DNA from: Blastococcus haudaquaticus
Lineage (GTDB): Bacteria > Actinomycetota > Actinomycetes > Mycobacteriales > Geodermatophilaceae
Length of the DNA: 64,000 bases
Reading direction: 5' to 3'
Assembly: GCF_900230285.1 (NCBI RefSeq)
Contig: NZ_OCNK01000002.1
Span: 434,001-498,000, forward strand
Below, one piece after another: positions 27,344 through 36,267 of the stretch. A program made the translations under genes and the position numbers. Positions within the stretch are counted from its first letter, which is position 1, and each line of letters starts with the position of its first letter. The notes under the pieces are model-generated. The model was given only the letters and a program-made list of their open reading frames with translations, ran no database searches and was not told the DNA's origin.

Positions 27344-28174
27344 TCAGCCGATGCCCGCCGCCCGCACGATCGCGACGACCTCGTCGGCCGTGGCCGGCTC
27401 CACCGGCAAGTGCGGCAGCACGCCGACGACCTCGTCGGCCTCCAGACCGTGCGCCAGCAGCTCCTCCACCAGCCGCTCCGCGGCATCCGGCCCGAGCGGG
27501 AGCGGTGCGCCGAGCGTCCGCACGGCGGCGTGCGCCAGGAAGAGCGAGCCGGCCAGGTCGTCCTCCACCGGGCCCGGCTCCGCCGGCTCGGCGGCGGCCC
27601 GGACCACGGACTCGGCGGCGCGCACCAACGACAGCGGCAACCCCTCGGCCTCCACCTCGATGAGCGGCACGTCCCCCAGGGCGGCGAGCACGAGGTGCTC
27701 GGCGTCGATGCGCAGCGGCGCCTCCCAGCTGCCGGCGCGGACCACGTCGTCGAGGTCGGCCTCGCTCTCCCCGACGTCGTCGGCGAGCTCGGCCCAGGCA
27801 GCCGGCCGGGTCCGCCGCGCGCGCTCGGCCGCGGCCAGGCAGGTCTCGTGCACGAAGGGGTGCAGGACGTCGGTGTCGAACCGGTCGGCCTGGACCACCC
27901 CGCGCCCGTCGACGGAGTTCAGCGCGTCCTGGAAGCTGCCCGGCCGGGCGTCCCCGAGATCCAGCCGGCCGTCCTCGTCACCGCTCAGCGGCAGCCCGTG
28001 GGCGGCCCGCTCCCCCACCGTGAGCCCGGTGGTGACGATGCGGCCGCCGGAGCGCAGGTGGTGCGGCTGGTCGGACATCCCCACCGCCCAGGCGCAGGCC
28101 TCGGCGATCAGCGCGGCCGCCCGCTCGCGGAGCACCTCGCGGGTGAGCAGACCCATCCAGTCGACGTCGAACAC
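27344..28174 (-). CDS. Hypothetical acidic protein
   Basis: Encodes 276 residues, acidic and largely helical, with no membrane segment, metal motif or recognised domain. Repeated Asp/Glu-rich helical parts (WAELADDVGESEADLDDVV, EDDLAGSLFLAHAAVRTLG) and Val/Ala-rich repeats suggest a soluble helical bundle. Codon bias is strong, so it is a real gene. It lies 38 bases downstream of the histidine kinase and in the same direction, so it could be cotranscribed with it. GTG 28174 is the most upstream start; ATG 28156 is possible. Confidence 0.55.
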   Translation of the reverse strand: MFDVDWMGLLTREVLRERAAALIAEACAWAVGMSDQPHHLRSGGRIVTTGLTVGERAAHGLPLSGDEDGRLDLGDARPGSFQDALNSVDGRGVVQADRFDTDVLHPFVHETCLAAAERARRTRPAAWAELADDVGESEADLDDVVRAGSWEAPLRIDAEHLVLAALGDVPLIEVEAEGLPLSLVRAAESVVRAAAEPAEPGPVEDDLAGSLFLAHAAVRTLGAPLPLGPDAAERLVEELLAHGLEADEVVGVLPHLPVEPATADEVVAIVRAAGIG

Positions 28175-28212
28175 GCCCCCCACTGTCCCAGCCGGTACCG
28201 ACCCTCGGCGGA

Positions 28213-29658
28213 TCAGGCGGCCGGCTCGGTCAGCGGGAGCAGCACCTGGAAGCGGGTGTCGCCGGGCACCGACGTCACGCGCAGGTCGCCACCGTGCCGC
28301 TTGACGACGACGCGCCACGACACGTCCAGGCCCAGGCCGGTCCCCTGCCCGACCGGCTTGGTGGTGAAGAACGGCTCGAAGACCCGCGACCGCAGCTCCT
28401 CCGGGATGCCGGGCCCGGTGTCGACGATCTCGACCAGCGCGCAGTCGCCGTCCCGGGCCGTCCGGATCGTCAGCGTGCCCTCGCCGCCGCCCCCGCTCGA
28501 CGACATGGCGTCGAGGGCGTTGACGATCAGATTGGTCCACACCTGGTTGAGCTCGCCGGCGTAGGCCGGCACCTCGGGCAGGGACCGGTCGTACTCCTTG
28601 ACCACGGTGATGCCCGGCTTGATCTTGCCGCCGAGCATGACCAGCGTGGCGTCGAGCCCGGCGTGCAGGTCGGTCGGCTGGTGCGGCGTGCGGTCCATCT
28701 GCGAGTACTGCTTGGCCGCGTCGACCAGGGCGGAGATCCGGTGCGTGCTGTCGGCGATCTCCACCAGCAGCGCCTCCGCCTCGACGGTGTAGGCCAGCCA
28801 GCGCAGCGCCGGCGCGAGGTGGGAGTCGCCGACGGCGCCGGTGACCCGGTCGAGGTCGTCGGGTCCGAGTCCGGCCGCGACGAAGACCCCGGCCAGCTCC
28901 CACGGCTGGGGCACGTCGTGGTCCCCGAGCCACTCGCCGAGGCCGTCCTCGAGGTCGGACCGCTCCAGCGTGGTCAGCTCCCGGGCGGCCCCGACGCGGG
29001 CGACGAACTCCTCCTGCAGCGCGGTCAGCGCGCGGAGGACCTCGCCGTCGAGCTTGCCCTCGGACAGCATCGCCAGCTTGTGCCGCATGCCGGCGAAGCG
29101 GTCGCGCAGGGCGTCGGCCGCGCGGGACGCGGCCGCCGCCGGGTTGTTCAGCTCGTGGGTGAGCCCCGCGGTCAGCTTCCCCATCGCCAGCAGGCGTTCG
29201 CGCTGGCCGACCAGCTCGGCGGAGTTCCGCTGCCCGACGAACATGCCTTCCAGCAGGTGGACCGCCATCGGGTACCAGTCGCGGAAGACCGCGGCGAACG
29301 GACCCGCGGGCAGCGCCAGGAAACGGCAGTCGGTGACGGCCCGCACGGTCGCGGGGTAGCGCTGCTCCAGCCGCTCACCGAAGTAGAACTGCACGGCGCC
29401 CGAGTAGACGCCGCGGTGCGACGTGCGCACCGTCTCCACCTCGCTGCCGCCGACGACACGGGACATCGTCATCGTCCCCTCGAGCAGCACGAAGAAGCAC
29501 TCCGCCGGCTCCCCCTCGACCGAGACGTCGGCGCCGGCGGGGCAGTCGACGACGTCGCCGTTGGCGGCGACCCAGGCCAGCTGCTCGTCGTCGAGGGCCT
29601 CGAAGAGGAAGAGCTCGCGCAGCTCCTCGGTCGGAAGCCGCTGCTCCGTCGCTGTCAT
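28213..29658 (-). CDS. Sensor histidine kinase with N-terminal cyclic-nucleotide-binding domain
   Basis: Encodes 481 residues without membrane helices. Residues 15-140 form a cNMP-binding-like beta-barrel (LFLFEALDDEQLAWVAANG, ECFFVLLEG). The dimerisation part has the phosphoacceptor His168 in GLTHELNNPAAAASRA. The HATPase domain has N box NLIVNALDAM, G1 DTGPGIPEE and G2 GQGTGLGLDVSWR. The ATG overlaps the stop of the receiver/oxidoreductase gene (ATGA), so it forms a two-gene signalling operon with it. It should sense a soluble cue (cyclic nucleotide or redox state); the true ligand is unknown. Confidence 0.85.
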   Translation of the reverse strand: MTATEQRLPTEELRELFLFEALDDEQLAWVAANGDVVDCPAGADVSVEGEPAECFFVLLEGTMTMSRVVGGSEVETVRTSHRGVYSGAVQFYFGERLEQRYPATVRAVTDCRFLALPAGPFAAVFRDWYPMAVHLLEGMFVGQRNSAELVGQRERLLAMGKLTAGLTHELNNPAAAASRAADALRDRFAGMRHKLAMLSEGKLDGEVLRALTALQEEFVARVGAARELTTLERSDLEDGLGEWLGDHDVPQPWELAGVFVAAGLGPDDLDRVTGAVGDSHLAPALRWLAYTVEAEALLVEIADSTHRISALVDAAKQYSQMDRTPHQPTDLHAGLDATLVMLGGKIKPGITVVKEYDRSLPEVPAYAGELNQVWTNLIVNALDAMSSSGGGGEGTLTIRTARDGDCALVEIVDTGPGIPEELRSRVFEPFFTTKPVGQGTGLGLDVSWRVVVKRHGGDLRVTSVPGDTRFQVLLPLTEPAA

Positions 29659-31313
29659 CGCTCCCCCAGGTACCGGTGCACGAGGGTGACGGCCATGGCG
29701 CCCTCGCCGACCGCCGACGCCACCCGCTTCACCGAGTCGGAGCGGGCGTCCCCGGCGACGAAGACGCCGGGGAGGCTGGTCTCCAGGAAGTAGGGATCGC
29801 GGTCGGGTGCCCAGCCCGGTGGCCGGCGGCCGTCGCTCAGCAGCGCCGGGCCGGTGGGGATGAAGCCGTGCTCGTCCCTGGCCACGGCCCCGTCCAGCCA
29901 TCCGGTGCGCGGCGCGCCGCCGATGAAGACGAACAGGTGGCTGGCAGGCAGGGTCTCCCGCTCCCCCGTGTTCGCGTTCTGCACGGTGACGGTCTCCAGA
30001 TGCCCGTCGCCCTGGGCGCCGGCGACCGTGCAGCAGGTCCGGACGGAGATGTTGTCGATCCCCGCGATCTGCTCGATCAGGTAGGCCGACATCGACGCCT
30101 CGAGCGAGTCCCCGCGGACCAGCAGGCACACCGAGCGCGCGAACCGCGAGAGGTACACGGCGGCCTGCCCCGCGGAGTTGGCACCGCCCACGACGTAGAT
30201 GTCCCGGTCCGTGCACTCCACGGCCTCGGTCATCGCCGAGCCGTAGTAGACGCCGCGCCCGGTGAGGTCGTCGACGCCGTCCACGCCGAGACTCCGATAG
30301 GAGATCCCGGTCGCCAGGACGATGGCATGGGCGGCGAGCACCCGGCCGTCGTCCAGACGGACGACGCGCTTGGGGCCGTGCGCCTCGAGCGCGACCACGT
30401 CGCGGGTCAGCAGCAGCTCGGCGCCGAAGCGCACCGCCTGGCGCCGGGCGCGGTCGGCCAGCTGGCTGCCGGAGACACCGTCCGGGAAGCCGAGGTAGTT
30501 CTCGATCCGGCTGCTCTGACCGGCCTGACCGCCGGTCGCCTCGCGCTCGACCAGCACGGTCCGCAGCCCCTCGGACGCCCCGTACACCGCAGCGCCCAGC
30601 CCGGCCGGCCCACCACCCACGACGACGAGGTCGTAGAACATCTCCCGCGGTTCGACAGCGAGGCCCGCGACAGCGGCGAGCTCGGACTCGCTCGGGTGCA
30701 GCAGCACCTTCGCGTCCGCGGTCACCACCACCGGGATGTCCTCCGGACCGGCCCCGGCCGCCGCCAGGATCCGCTGGCCTTCCGGCTCGTCGACGGTGAA
30801 CCACGTGTACGGCACGGCGTTGCGGGCGAGCAGGTCACGCGCCCGGAACGACGGTGCCGACCAGCGGTGCCCGACCAGCTTCACGCCGTCGACCGCCGGA
30901 TCGGGCGTCTCCTGCCATGACTTCAGCATGCCGTCGACGACGGGGTAGAGCTTCTCCTCGGGCGGGTCCCACGGCTTGAGCAGGTAGGCGTCGACGTCGA
31001 CGACGTTGATCGCCTGGATGGCGGCGTCGGTGTCGGCGTAGGCGGTGAGCAGCGCGCGGCGGGCCCGGGGGAACAGGTCCATCGCCATCTCGAGGAAGTC
31101 GATGCCGTTCATCTCCGGCATCCGGTAGTCCGCCAGCAGCACCGCCACCGGGTCGCCCCGCAGCTTGAGTTCCCGCAGCGCCTCGAGCCCCTCGGCGGCC
31201 GACGACGCGCGCAGCACCCGGTAGTCCCCGCCGTACTTGCGGCGCAGGTCGCGGGCGACGGCACGGGACACCCCGGGGTCGTCGTCCACGCTGAGGAGGA
31301 CCGGCTTGCCCAT
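29655..31313 (-). CDS. Response-regulator receiver fused to thioredoxin-reductase-like FAD/NAD oxidoreductase
   Basis: Encodes 552 residues. Residues 1-135 are a receiver domain with acidic pocket Asp10-12, phosphoacceptor Asp62 (LADYRMPEMNG) and Lys113. A short glutaredoxin/thioredoxin-fold-like linker (about 145-222, PYTWFTVDEPEGQ) leads to the flavoprotein (226-552) with FAD motif VVGGGPAG (231-238), NAD motif VVGGANSAGQAA (374-385) and GVFVAGDARSD. The TrxR CxxC is absent: the aligned position reads YYGSAMTEA (356-364), so it cannot act as a thioredoxin reductase in the normal way. Operon with the histidine kinase. Confidence 0.85.
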   Translation of the reverse strand: MGKPVLLSVDDDPGVSRAVARDLRRKYGGDYRVLRASSAAEGLEALRELKLRGDPVAVLLADYRMPEMNGIDFLEMAMDLFPRARRALLTAYADTDAAIQAINVVDVDAYLLKPWDPPEEKLYPVVDGMLKSWQETPDPAVDGVKLVGHRWSAPSFRARDLLARNAVPYTWFTVDEPEGQRILAAAGAGPEDIPVVVTADAKVLLHPSESELAAVAGLAVEPREMFYDLVVVGGGPAGLGAAVYGASEGLRTVLVEREATGGQAGQSSRIENYLGFPDGVSGSQLADRARRQAVRFGAELLLTRDVVALEAHGPKRVVRLDDGRVLAAHAIVLATGISYRSLGVDGVDDLTGRGVYYGSAMTEAVECTDRDIYVVGGANSAGQAAVYLSRFARSVCLLVRGDSLEASMSAYLIEQIAGIDNISVRTCCTVAGAQGDGHLETVTVQNANTGERETLPASHLFVFIGGAPRTGWLDGAVARDEHGFIPTGPALLSDGRRPPGWAPDRDPYFLETSLPGVFVAGDARSDSVKRVASAVGEGAMAVTLVHRYLGER

Positions 31314-31435
31314 GTGGCGACTCCACCCTGGTTCTGGCCCTCTTCCAGGGGCCCACCGCGAGCGTGCGAGGGGTGGGGAGCAAGAGGGTCTCCTTCCGCA
31401 ACGCTAGTCGCGCGGCGCCGAGGGGCGCACCCCTC

Positions 31436-31885
31436 TCAGCGGTCGCGGTCGCGGACGACGTGCACGGCCGCCTCCTCGGCCGAGGCCGCGGCGCCGTCGA
31501 TCCCCGCGTCGCGAGCCCACAACTCGTCGTCGCGGTCCTCGGTGCCACCGTCGTCGGCGTCGACCAGCCGGCCGGCCCGCTCGTCGCCCACCTCGTCGTC
31601 GAGCAGCTCGCCGTCGGTGTCCGTGGTGTCCCCGAGGCCGTCGCCCTCGTCCGCCGCCCCGTCGGGGAGCTCGCGGGCGAGGCGCCCGTCGAGGCTCTCG
31701 CCGGCGGACTCCTCCGCCTCCGTGGTGCCCCAGTCGTCCACCGCCCAGGGCCGTTCGGGCGGGGACCAGCCGGTGTCGAGGACGTCGCGCACCCCCCGGA
31801 GGTCGTCGAGGGTGTCCTCGGCCTCGAGCAGGCCGGATGCTTCCTCGGGGTCGGTGCCGTCCGTACGGTGGATGCCGGGTTGCAT
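31436..31885 (-). CDS. DUF5709 domain protein, acidic
   Basis: Encodes 149 residues, extremely acidic (many DD/DE pairs), low complexity and likely disordered, with the DUF5709-type features LDTGWSPPERPWAVDDWGTTEAEE and ESLDGRLARELPD. The family is confined to actinobacteria and has no known role. It is divergent from the UBP zinc-finger gene. The start ATG 31885 lies 31 bases from that gene's start, so the two share a short promoter region. Confidence 0.7.
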   Translation of the reverse strand: MQPGIHRTDGTDPEEASGLLEAEDTLDDLRGVRDVLDTGWSPPERPWAVDDWGTTEAEESAGESLDGRLARELPDGAADEGDGLGDTTDTDGELLDDEVGDERAGRLVDADDGGTEDRDDELWARDAGIDGAAASAEEAAVHVVRDRDR

Positions 31886-31916
31886 GCCGATGTCCTACCA
31901 GCTGAGGGGTCTGCCG

Positions 31917-32261
31917 ATGACCAGGAGCGCGCTCGATCCGGCGGTTCCGCCGAGCGGCCCGGGGTGCGTGGAGTGCGAGGCCACGGGCGGGTGGTGGTTC
32001 CACCTCCGCCGCTGCGCACAGTGCGGCCACGTCGGCTGCTGCGACTCCTCGCCCTCGCGGCACGCCCGCGCGCACGCCTCGGCCGAGGAGCACCCGGTCA
32101 TCCGGAGCTACGAGCCGGGAGAGGACTGGTTCTGGGACTTCTCGACCGAGCAGCCGGTCGCCGGCAGCGAGCTGGCCCCGCCGCAGCACCACCCGGTCGA
32201 CCAGCCCGCCCCGGGACCACGGGGCCGCGTGCCGGCCGACTGGGCGTCGCGGCTGCACTGA
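31917..32261 (+). CDS. UBP-type zinc finger protein
   Basis: Encodes 114 residues. Zinc ligands of a ZnF-UBP fold are clear: Cys17/Cys20, Cys33/Cys36, Cys41 and Cys42, His49, His53 and His59 in a CxxC...RRCAQCGHVGCCD...H...H frame, followed by WFWDFSTEQ. In eukaryotes this domain binds the C-terminus of ubiquitin; bacterial copies have no known ligand. The gene is close to the receiver/oxidoreductase fusion and its kinase, separated only by the DUF5709 gene, so the three may act in one redox pathway (inference). ATG 31917 has AGGGG upstream. Confidence 0.75.
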   Translation: MTRSALDPAVPPSGPGCVECEATGGWWFHLRRCAQCGHVGCCDSSPSRHARAHASAEEHPVIRSYEPGEDWFWDFSTEQPVAGSELAPPQHHPVDQPAPGPRGRVPADWASRLH

Positions 32262-32317
32262 CCCCACCCCGCCGGAGGCCCGGACAGGGGCTCCCCGGCC
32301 ATGTGCCAGGGTGCGCC

Positions 32318-32863
32318 GTGCCCCCCGTTCCGCCCGACCCGCCGGAGACCGCCCGGCCGCCCCTCGCCGTCCGCGTGCCGGTCCCGGGTGCGGACGTCGG
32401 AGACGCGACCGCTGCGCTCACCGGACTGGCGCGGACGCTCGCGGCGCGCCGACCGGAAAGCCCCGGGGACCTGCAGCTGACCGTCCGGCGGTCCGGGACG
32501 GTGCGGCTCACCCGGCGCAACCAGTACGGGCGCTACCCCATCGTCCACCCGGTCGTCACCGGCCGGCTGACCGGCGGACCGAACGGTGTGGAGCTGGTGG
32601 GCGCGGCGCGGCCTGCCCGGTTCCACGCGTGGACGACGGCCACCATGGCGGTCGCCGCCCTTCCGCTGCTGTTCACCGCGATCGTGGCGGGGACGGGGAT
32701 CGGCACCGACGGACCCGGCGCCCGGTTCGTCCTCCTCGCCGTCGTCGCCGCCCTCGTCGGCGCGGTCCGCTGGGACGCCCGGCGCCCGCGACGCGGGTTC
32801 GCGGCCGAGGTCGACGACCTGCTGCGCGGGCTGACGACGGAGCTCGCCACCGGCGGCCGGTAG
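32318..32863 (+). CDS. Hypothetical membrane protein
   Basis: Encodes 181 residues. A Pro-rich start (PPVPPDPPETARPP) is followed by a soluble part of about 90 residues, then two hydrophobic segments (about 108-130 and 136-150) and a short acidic/basic end. I recognise no family. Codon use is typical of the window. GTG 32318 is the first in-frame start after the UBP gene; no clear ribosome site is seen. It is transcribed in the same direction as the UBP gene. Confidence 0.5.
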   Translation: MPPVPPDPPETARPPLAVRVPVPGADVGDATAALTGLARTLAARRPESPGDLQLTVRRSGTVRLTRRNQYGRYPIVHPVVTGRLTGGPNGVELVGAARPARFHAWTTATMAVAALPLLFTAIVAGTGIGTDGPGARFVLLAVVAALVGAVRWDARRPRRGFAAEVDDLLRGLTTELATGGR

Positions 32864-32887
32864 CGGGCTCCGTCGTTCCCCGCGGCG

Positions 32888-34312
32888 CTACTCGGAGGCC
32901 GCTCCGGCGGTGTCGCCGTCCCCCTGCTCGCTGCTCGGCGGCCCGATCCAGACCGTCTTGGCGTTCATGAACTCCCGCATGCCGACCTCGGTCAGCTCAC
33001 GGCCGTAACCGCTCTGCTTCACGCCGCCGAAGGGCAGATCGGGGTAGCTGGTGACCATCCCGTTGACGAACGCCATGCCGGAGGCGACGTCGGCGATGAA
33101 CTCCGCCCGCTCGTCCTCGTCCTCGCTCCACAGGTTGGCCCCCAGGCCGTAGGGGTGGCTGTTGGCGATCTCGATGGCCTCACCGAGCGAGTCGACGGTG
33201 AACAGCGCGGCCACGGGCCCGAAGACCTCCTCGAAGTAGAGGTCCATCTCCGGCGTGATGCCGGAGAGCAGCGTCGGCTCGTAGAACCACCCGGGCCGGT
33301 CGACGCGCTTGCCGCCCACCAGGACGGCCGCGCCCTTCGCGACGGCGTCGTCCACGTACTTCTCGACGTCCTCGCGCCCCGACTCCGTGGCCAGGGGCCC
33401 GACCTGGGTGCCCTCGTCCATGGGGTCCCCGACGGTGAGCGCCCCGATCTTCTCGGCGAACAGCCGGGTGAACTCCTCGGCGACGTCGCGGTGGACGAAG
33501 AACCTCTTGGCGGCGATGCAGCTCTGCCCGTTGTTCTGGTTGCGGGCGGTGACCGCGACCTCGGCCGCCTTGTCGAGGTTCGCCGACGGCATCACGATGA
33601 ACGGGTCGCTGCCGCCCAGCTCCAGCACGGTCTTCTTGAGCGCGTCACCGGCGATCGAGGCGACCGACTGCCCGGCGGGCGCGCTCCCGGTGAGGGTCGC
33701 CGCGGCCACGCGGTCGTCGCGGAGCACCTTCTCGATCGCCGACGACCCGATCAGCAGGGTCTGGAAGACGTCGTCGGGGAAGCCGGCCCTGCGGAACAGC
33801 TCCTCCAGGTAGAGCGCGGTCTGCGGCACGTTGCTGGCGTGCTTGAGCAGGCCGACGTTGCCGGCCATGAGCGCCGGGGCGGCGAACCGCATGGCCTGCC
33901 AGAGCGGGAAGTTCCACGGCATGATCGCCAGCACGACGCCGATCGGCTGGTGCACCACGTAGGCGGCCTGCGCCTTCACCGCCGCGGCGTCCTTGGGCTC
34001 TGGCTCCAGCATCGCCGGGCCGTGCTCGGCGTACCAGCGCAGCGCCGCGGCGCACTTCGCCACCTCCGCCTTCGCCGATGCCAGGGTCTTGCCCATCTCG
34101 GTGGTCATGAGCTCGGCCACCGTGCCCGCGTCGGTGTCGAGCACGTCGGCCGCCGCCCGCAGCCAGCCGGCCCGCTGCTCCGCCGAGGTGCGCCGATAGG
34201 ACGCCCACGCCGTCGCGGCGCGGGCGATCTTCTCCTCGAGCGCCGCGTCGGACAGCGGCTCGTAGGTCTTGAGCGTCTCTCCGGTGGCCGGGTTGATCGT
34301 GGCGATGGCCAT
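32888..34312 (-). CDS. gabD: Succinate-semialdehyde dehydrogenase (NADP-type aldehyde dehydrogenase)
   Basis: Encodes 474 residues, the usual size of GabD-type enzymes that oxidise succinate semialdehyde to succinate in the GABA shunt. Catalytic Cys265 (NNGQSCIAAKRF) and base Glu231 (LELGGSD) are present, along with the NADP-binding PWNFPLWQ and the closing MPFGGVK-like PDLPFGGVKQSGYGRELTEVG. The end MREFMNAKTVWIG is characteristic of the SSADH subgroup. Monocistronic, with 14-base iterated repeats 49-118 bases before its start, so regulation by a multi-site binding protein is likely. Confidence 0.85.
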   Translation of the reverse strand: MAIATINPATGETLKTYEPLSDAALEEKIARAATAWASYRRTSAEQRAGWLRAAADVLDTDAGTVAELMTTEMGKTLASAKAEVAKCAAALRWYAEHGPAMLEPEPKDAAAVKAQAAYVVHQPIGVVLAIMPWNFPLWQAMRFAAPALMAGNVGLLKHASNVPQTALYLEELFRRAGFPDDVFQTLLIGSSAIEKVLRDDRVAAATLTGSAPAGQSVASIAGDALKKTVLELGGSDPFIVMPSANLDKAAEVAVTARNQNNGQSCIAAKRFFVHRDVAEEFTRLFAEKIGALTVGDPMDEGTQVGPLATESGREDVEKYVDDAVAKGAAVLVGGKRVDRPGWFYEPTLLSGITPEMDLYFEEVFGPVAALFTVDSLGEAIEIANSHPYGLGANLWSEDEDERAEFIADVASGMAFVNGMVTSYPDLPFGGVKQSGYGRELTEVGMREFMNAKTVWIGPPSSEQGDGDTAGAASE

Positions 34313-34662
34313 GGGTTTCTCCCGTCGCTGGTGGTGCCGCCTCCGGGTCCCCTGCCCTCCACGGCTCCCATGAAACGGCTCGCACGAAACGGCGCCCCCG
34401 AGACGGCGCCCGGGTGACGGCGCCAGGATCGTGCCGCACAGCACCGTCGCTCGTCGAGCGGTGTGCGTGCGCACGACCCGGCCGTCCACGCGGTCCACGG
34501 CTACCGGCACTCCCGCATGCGCCGCGCCGCAGCCGATCGACCCGCAGCCGGCAGCGGCGCCGGGCACGATCGGGCCGGCGGTCCCGCGTCGTCGTCGGCC
34601 ATCGCCTACCGTGGGGTCGAGGCCCCTGATCCGGGCGGCGGAGCATGTGACCGGGAGAAGCA
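34313..34662. promoter_or_regulatory. Divergent intergenic region between gabD and the anti-sigma-type regulator
   Basis: These 350 bases carry no gene. Besides the 14-base repeats, a TACCGT at 34607-34612 could be a -10 box for the plus-strand gene, giving a leader of about 45 bases with GGGAG close to the GTG start at 34663. Short G/C-rich inverted segments occur but none looks like a terminator. Confidence 0.45.
34361..34430. repeat. Five phased 14-base repeats upstream of gabD
   Basis: Units begin at 34361, 34375, 34389, 34403 and 34417, exactly 14 bases apart: ACGGCTCCCATGAA, ACGGCTCGCACGAA, ACGGCGCCCCCGAG, ACGGCGCCCGGGTG, and a decayed last copy. They lie between the divergent gabD (minus) and MEDS/HATPase (plus) genes, nearer to gabD. 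Confidence 0.7.
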
Positions 34663-35637
34663 GTGACGGGGTCGTCGGTGGTGGACTGGGCAGACTCGCC
34701 CGCCGACCGCTACCTCCACGACGCGCTGCTCTACGACGACCACGACGCGCTGGTCGAGACCGCCGTCCCCTTCCTGCTCGACGGCCTCGAGGCCGGGGAG
34801 GCGGCCGTCATCGCCGCCGGCGACGGGACGGCCGCTGCGCTGCGCGACGCCGTCGGCGACGATCCGCGGGTGCACGTCCTCGACCGGAGCGACGTCTACC
34901 GGGCGCGCACGCCCACCGCGATCACGACGTTCCGGCGGCTCGCGGAGCAGCGCACCGGCGAGGGCGTGCCGCGGGTCCGGGTCGTGGGCGAGGTGAACTT
35001 CGGCGCGACCGAGCGCGACTGGCTGGAGTGGCAGCGGTACGAGTCGGTCATCAACATCGCCCTCGGCGAGTGGCCCCTGTGGGGCCTGTGCGTGTTCGAC
35101 ACGCAGCGGCTGCCCGATCCCCTGCTGGAGTCGGCCCGCCGCACGCACTCCTCGCTCACCGACCGGGGGAACCGCCTCCCGAATCCCGACTTCGTCGCGC
35201 CCGCGGACTACCTGCGCTCGCTCCCCCTGCCGGAGGAGCCGCTGGAGCGGACGACGCCGCGCCTGTGGGTGCGCTCCGTCGACGACTTCATCGCCCTGCG
35301 GCACACGGTGGCCGCCGAGCTCTCGACGGTGCGCGCCTCCCGCGACGCCGTCGAGGACTACCTGCTGGCCGTCGACGAGATGACGTCCAACGCCGTCCGC
35401 CACGGCAAGCCACCGGTCAGCCTCCGGCTGTGGATCGGCGAGGACCGCGTCGTCTGCTCCATCGACGACCAGGGCCCCGGCTTCGACGACCCGTTCGCCG
35501 GCTACGGACCGGCCCACGGCGAGGACCTCTCCCGCGGCGGGATGGGTCTGTGGCTGGCGCGCCAGCTCTGCGACTACGTCGACATCTCGGGCGACGACGA
35601 CGGGGCGCACGTCCGGCTGACCATCCGGACCGGGTGA
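34663..35637 (+). CDS. MEDS-domain / HATPase anti-sigma-type regulator (RsbA-like)
   Basis: Encodes 324 residues. Residues about 15-170 match the MEDS domain (FLLDGLEAGEAAVIAAG, NFGATERDWLEWQRYES), a DcmR-type sensory fold related to KaiC/RecA cores. Residues 215-320 are a GHKL HATPase of the RsbW class with N box DEMTSNAVRHG, G1 DDQGPGFDDP and RGGMGLWLARQLCDYVD. There is no phosphoacceptor His, so it should act as an anti-sigma factor kinase on an anti-anti-sigma protein in general stress control. No sigma factor or RsbV gene is adjacent. GTG start with GGGAG upstream. Confidence 0.8.
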   Translation: MTGSSVVDWADSPADRYLHDALLYDDHDALVETAVPFLLDGLEAGEAAVIAAGDGTAAALRDAVGDDPRVHVLDRSDVYRARTPTAITTFRRLAEQRTGEGVPRVRVVGEVNFGATERDWLEWQRYESVINIALGEWPLWGLCVFDTQRLPDPLLESARRTHSSLTDRGNRLPNPDFVAPADYLRSLPLPEEPLERTTPRLWVRSVDDFIALRHTVAAELSTVRASRDAVEDYLLAVDEMTSNAVRHGKPPVSLRLWIGEDRVVCSIDDQGPGFDDPFAGYGPAHGEDLSRGGMGLWLARQLCDYVDISGDDDGAHVRLTIRTG

Positions 35638-35649
35638 TCCTGCTCAGCC

Positions 35650-35664
35650 GAACGGCCCCCGTTC
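35650..35664. terminator. Weak hairpin between convergent genes
   Basis: GAACGG (35650-35655) pairs with CCGTTC (35659-35664) across a three-base loop, between the stops of the MEDS regulator and the zinc-ribbon gene. A flanking direct repeat TCAGCCGAA surrounds it. Termination function is possible only; the stem is short. Confidence 0.3.
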
Positions 35665-36055
35665 AGCCGAAGAGATCGCCCAGGAACGACTCCTTCTTCC
35701 GCCGGTGCCCGTAGCCGGAGTGGGAGCTCGACTGCTTGGACCCCTGCACCTGGCGCAGCACCTCGCCGACGACCCCGCTCAGGCCCGCACCCGCACCTGC
35801 CGCCGAGTGACCGGCCGGGGAGCCGGAGTAGTGCTCGGAGTGCCGCCGCTCGTCGTCGGAGTGCTGCTGGGCGTCAGGGCGCTGCGGTGCCGCGGCGGCG
35901 GGCGCGCCGTGCCAGGCGTTCTCCGCGTCGATGAGGCGGTCGAGCTCCCCGCGGTCGAGGAAGATGCCGCGGCAGTCCGCGCACTGGTCCACGTGCACGC
36001 CGTTGCGCTCGTAGGTCCGCATGGTCCCGTGGCACTTGGGACAGGTCAGCTCCAT
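35663..36055 (-). CDS. TFIIB-type zinc-ribbon protein
   Basis: Encodes 130 residues. The N-terminal 40 residues form a zf-TFIIB-type ribbon: CPKCHG (5-10) and CADCRG (25-30), followed by the conserved [12 protein letters not shown]. The remainder is Ala/His/Ser-rich and disordered, ending in a basic patch [17 protein letters not shown]. The family is widespread and of unknown role. It is monocistronic and convergent with the MEDS regulator. Confidence 0.75.
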   Translation of the reverse strand: MELTCPKCHGTMRTYERNGVHVDQCADCRGIFLDRGELDRLIDAENAWHGAPAAAAPQRPDAQQHSDDERRHSEHYSGSPAGHSAAGAGAGLSGVVGEVLRQVQGSKQSSSHSGYGHRRKKESFLGDLFG

Positions 36056-36267
36056 GCCCGCGCAACGGTGGCACCGTCCCGCGAGTTCCCGGGCCGCCGC
36101 AGGATCCCTTCCGTCCAGTGGGGACGACGGACCGGACCCGCACCGGTCGGGATGGATACTGGGTGCTCGCAGCCCCGACCGATGGGAGCACGTTGGTGGA
36201 TGGAACGCGCACGCGCCGGACGCGGGACGCCGGTCGACCGGCGCCCGGGACCCGGGCGGGCTGAGCC

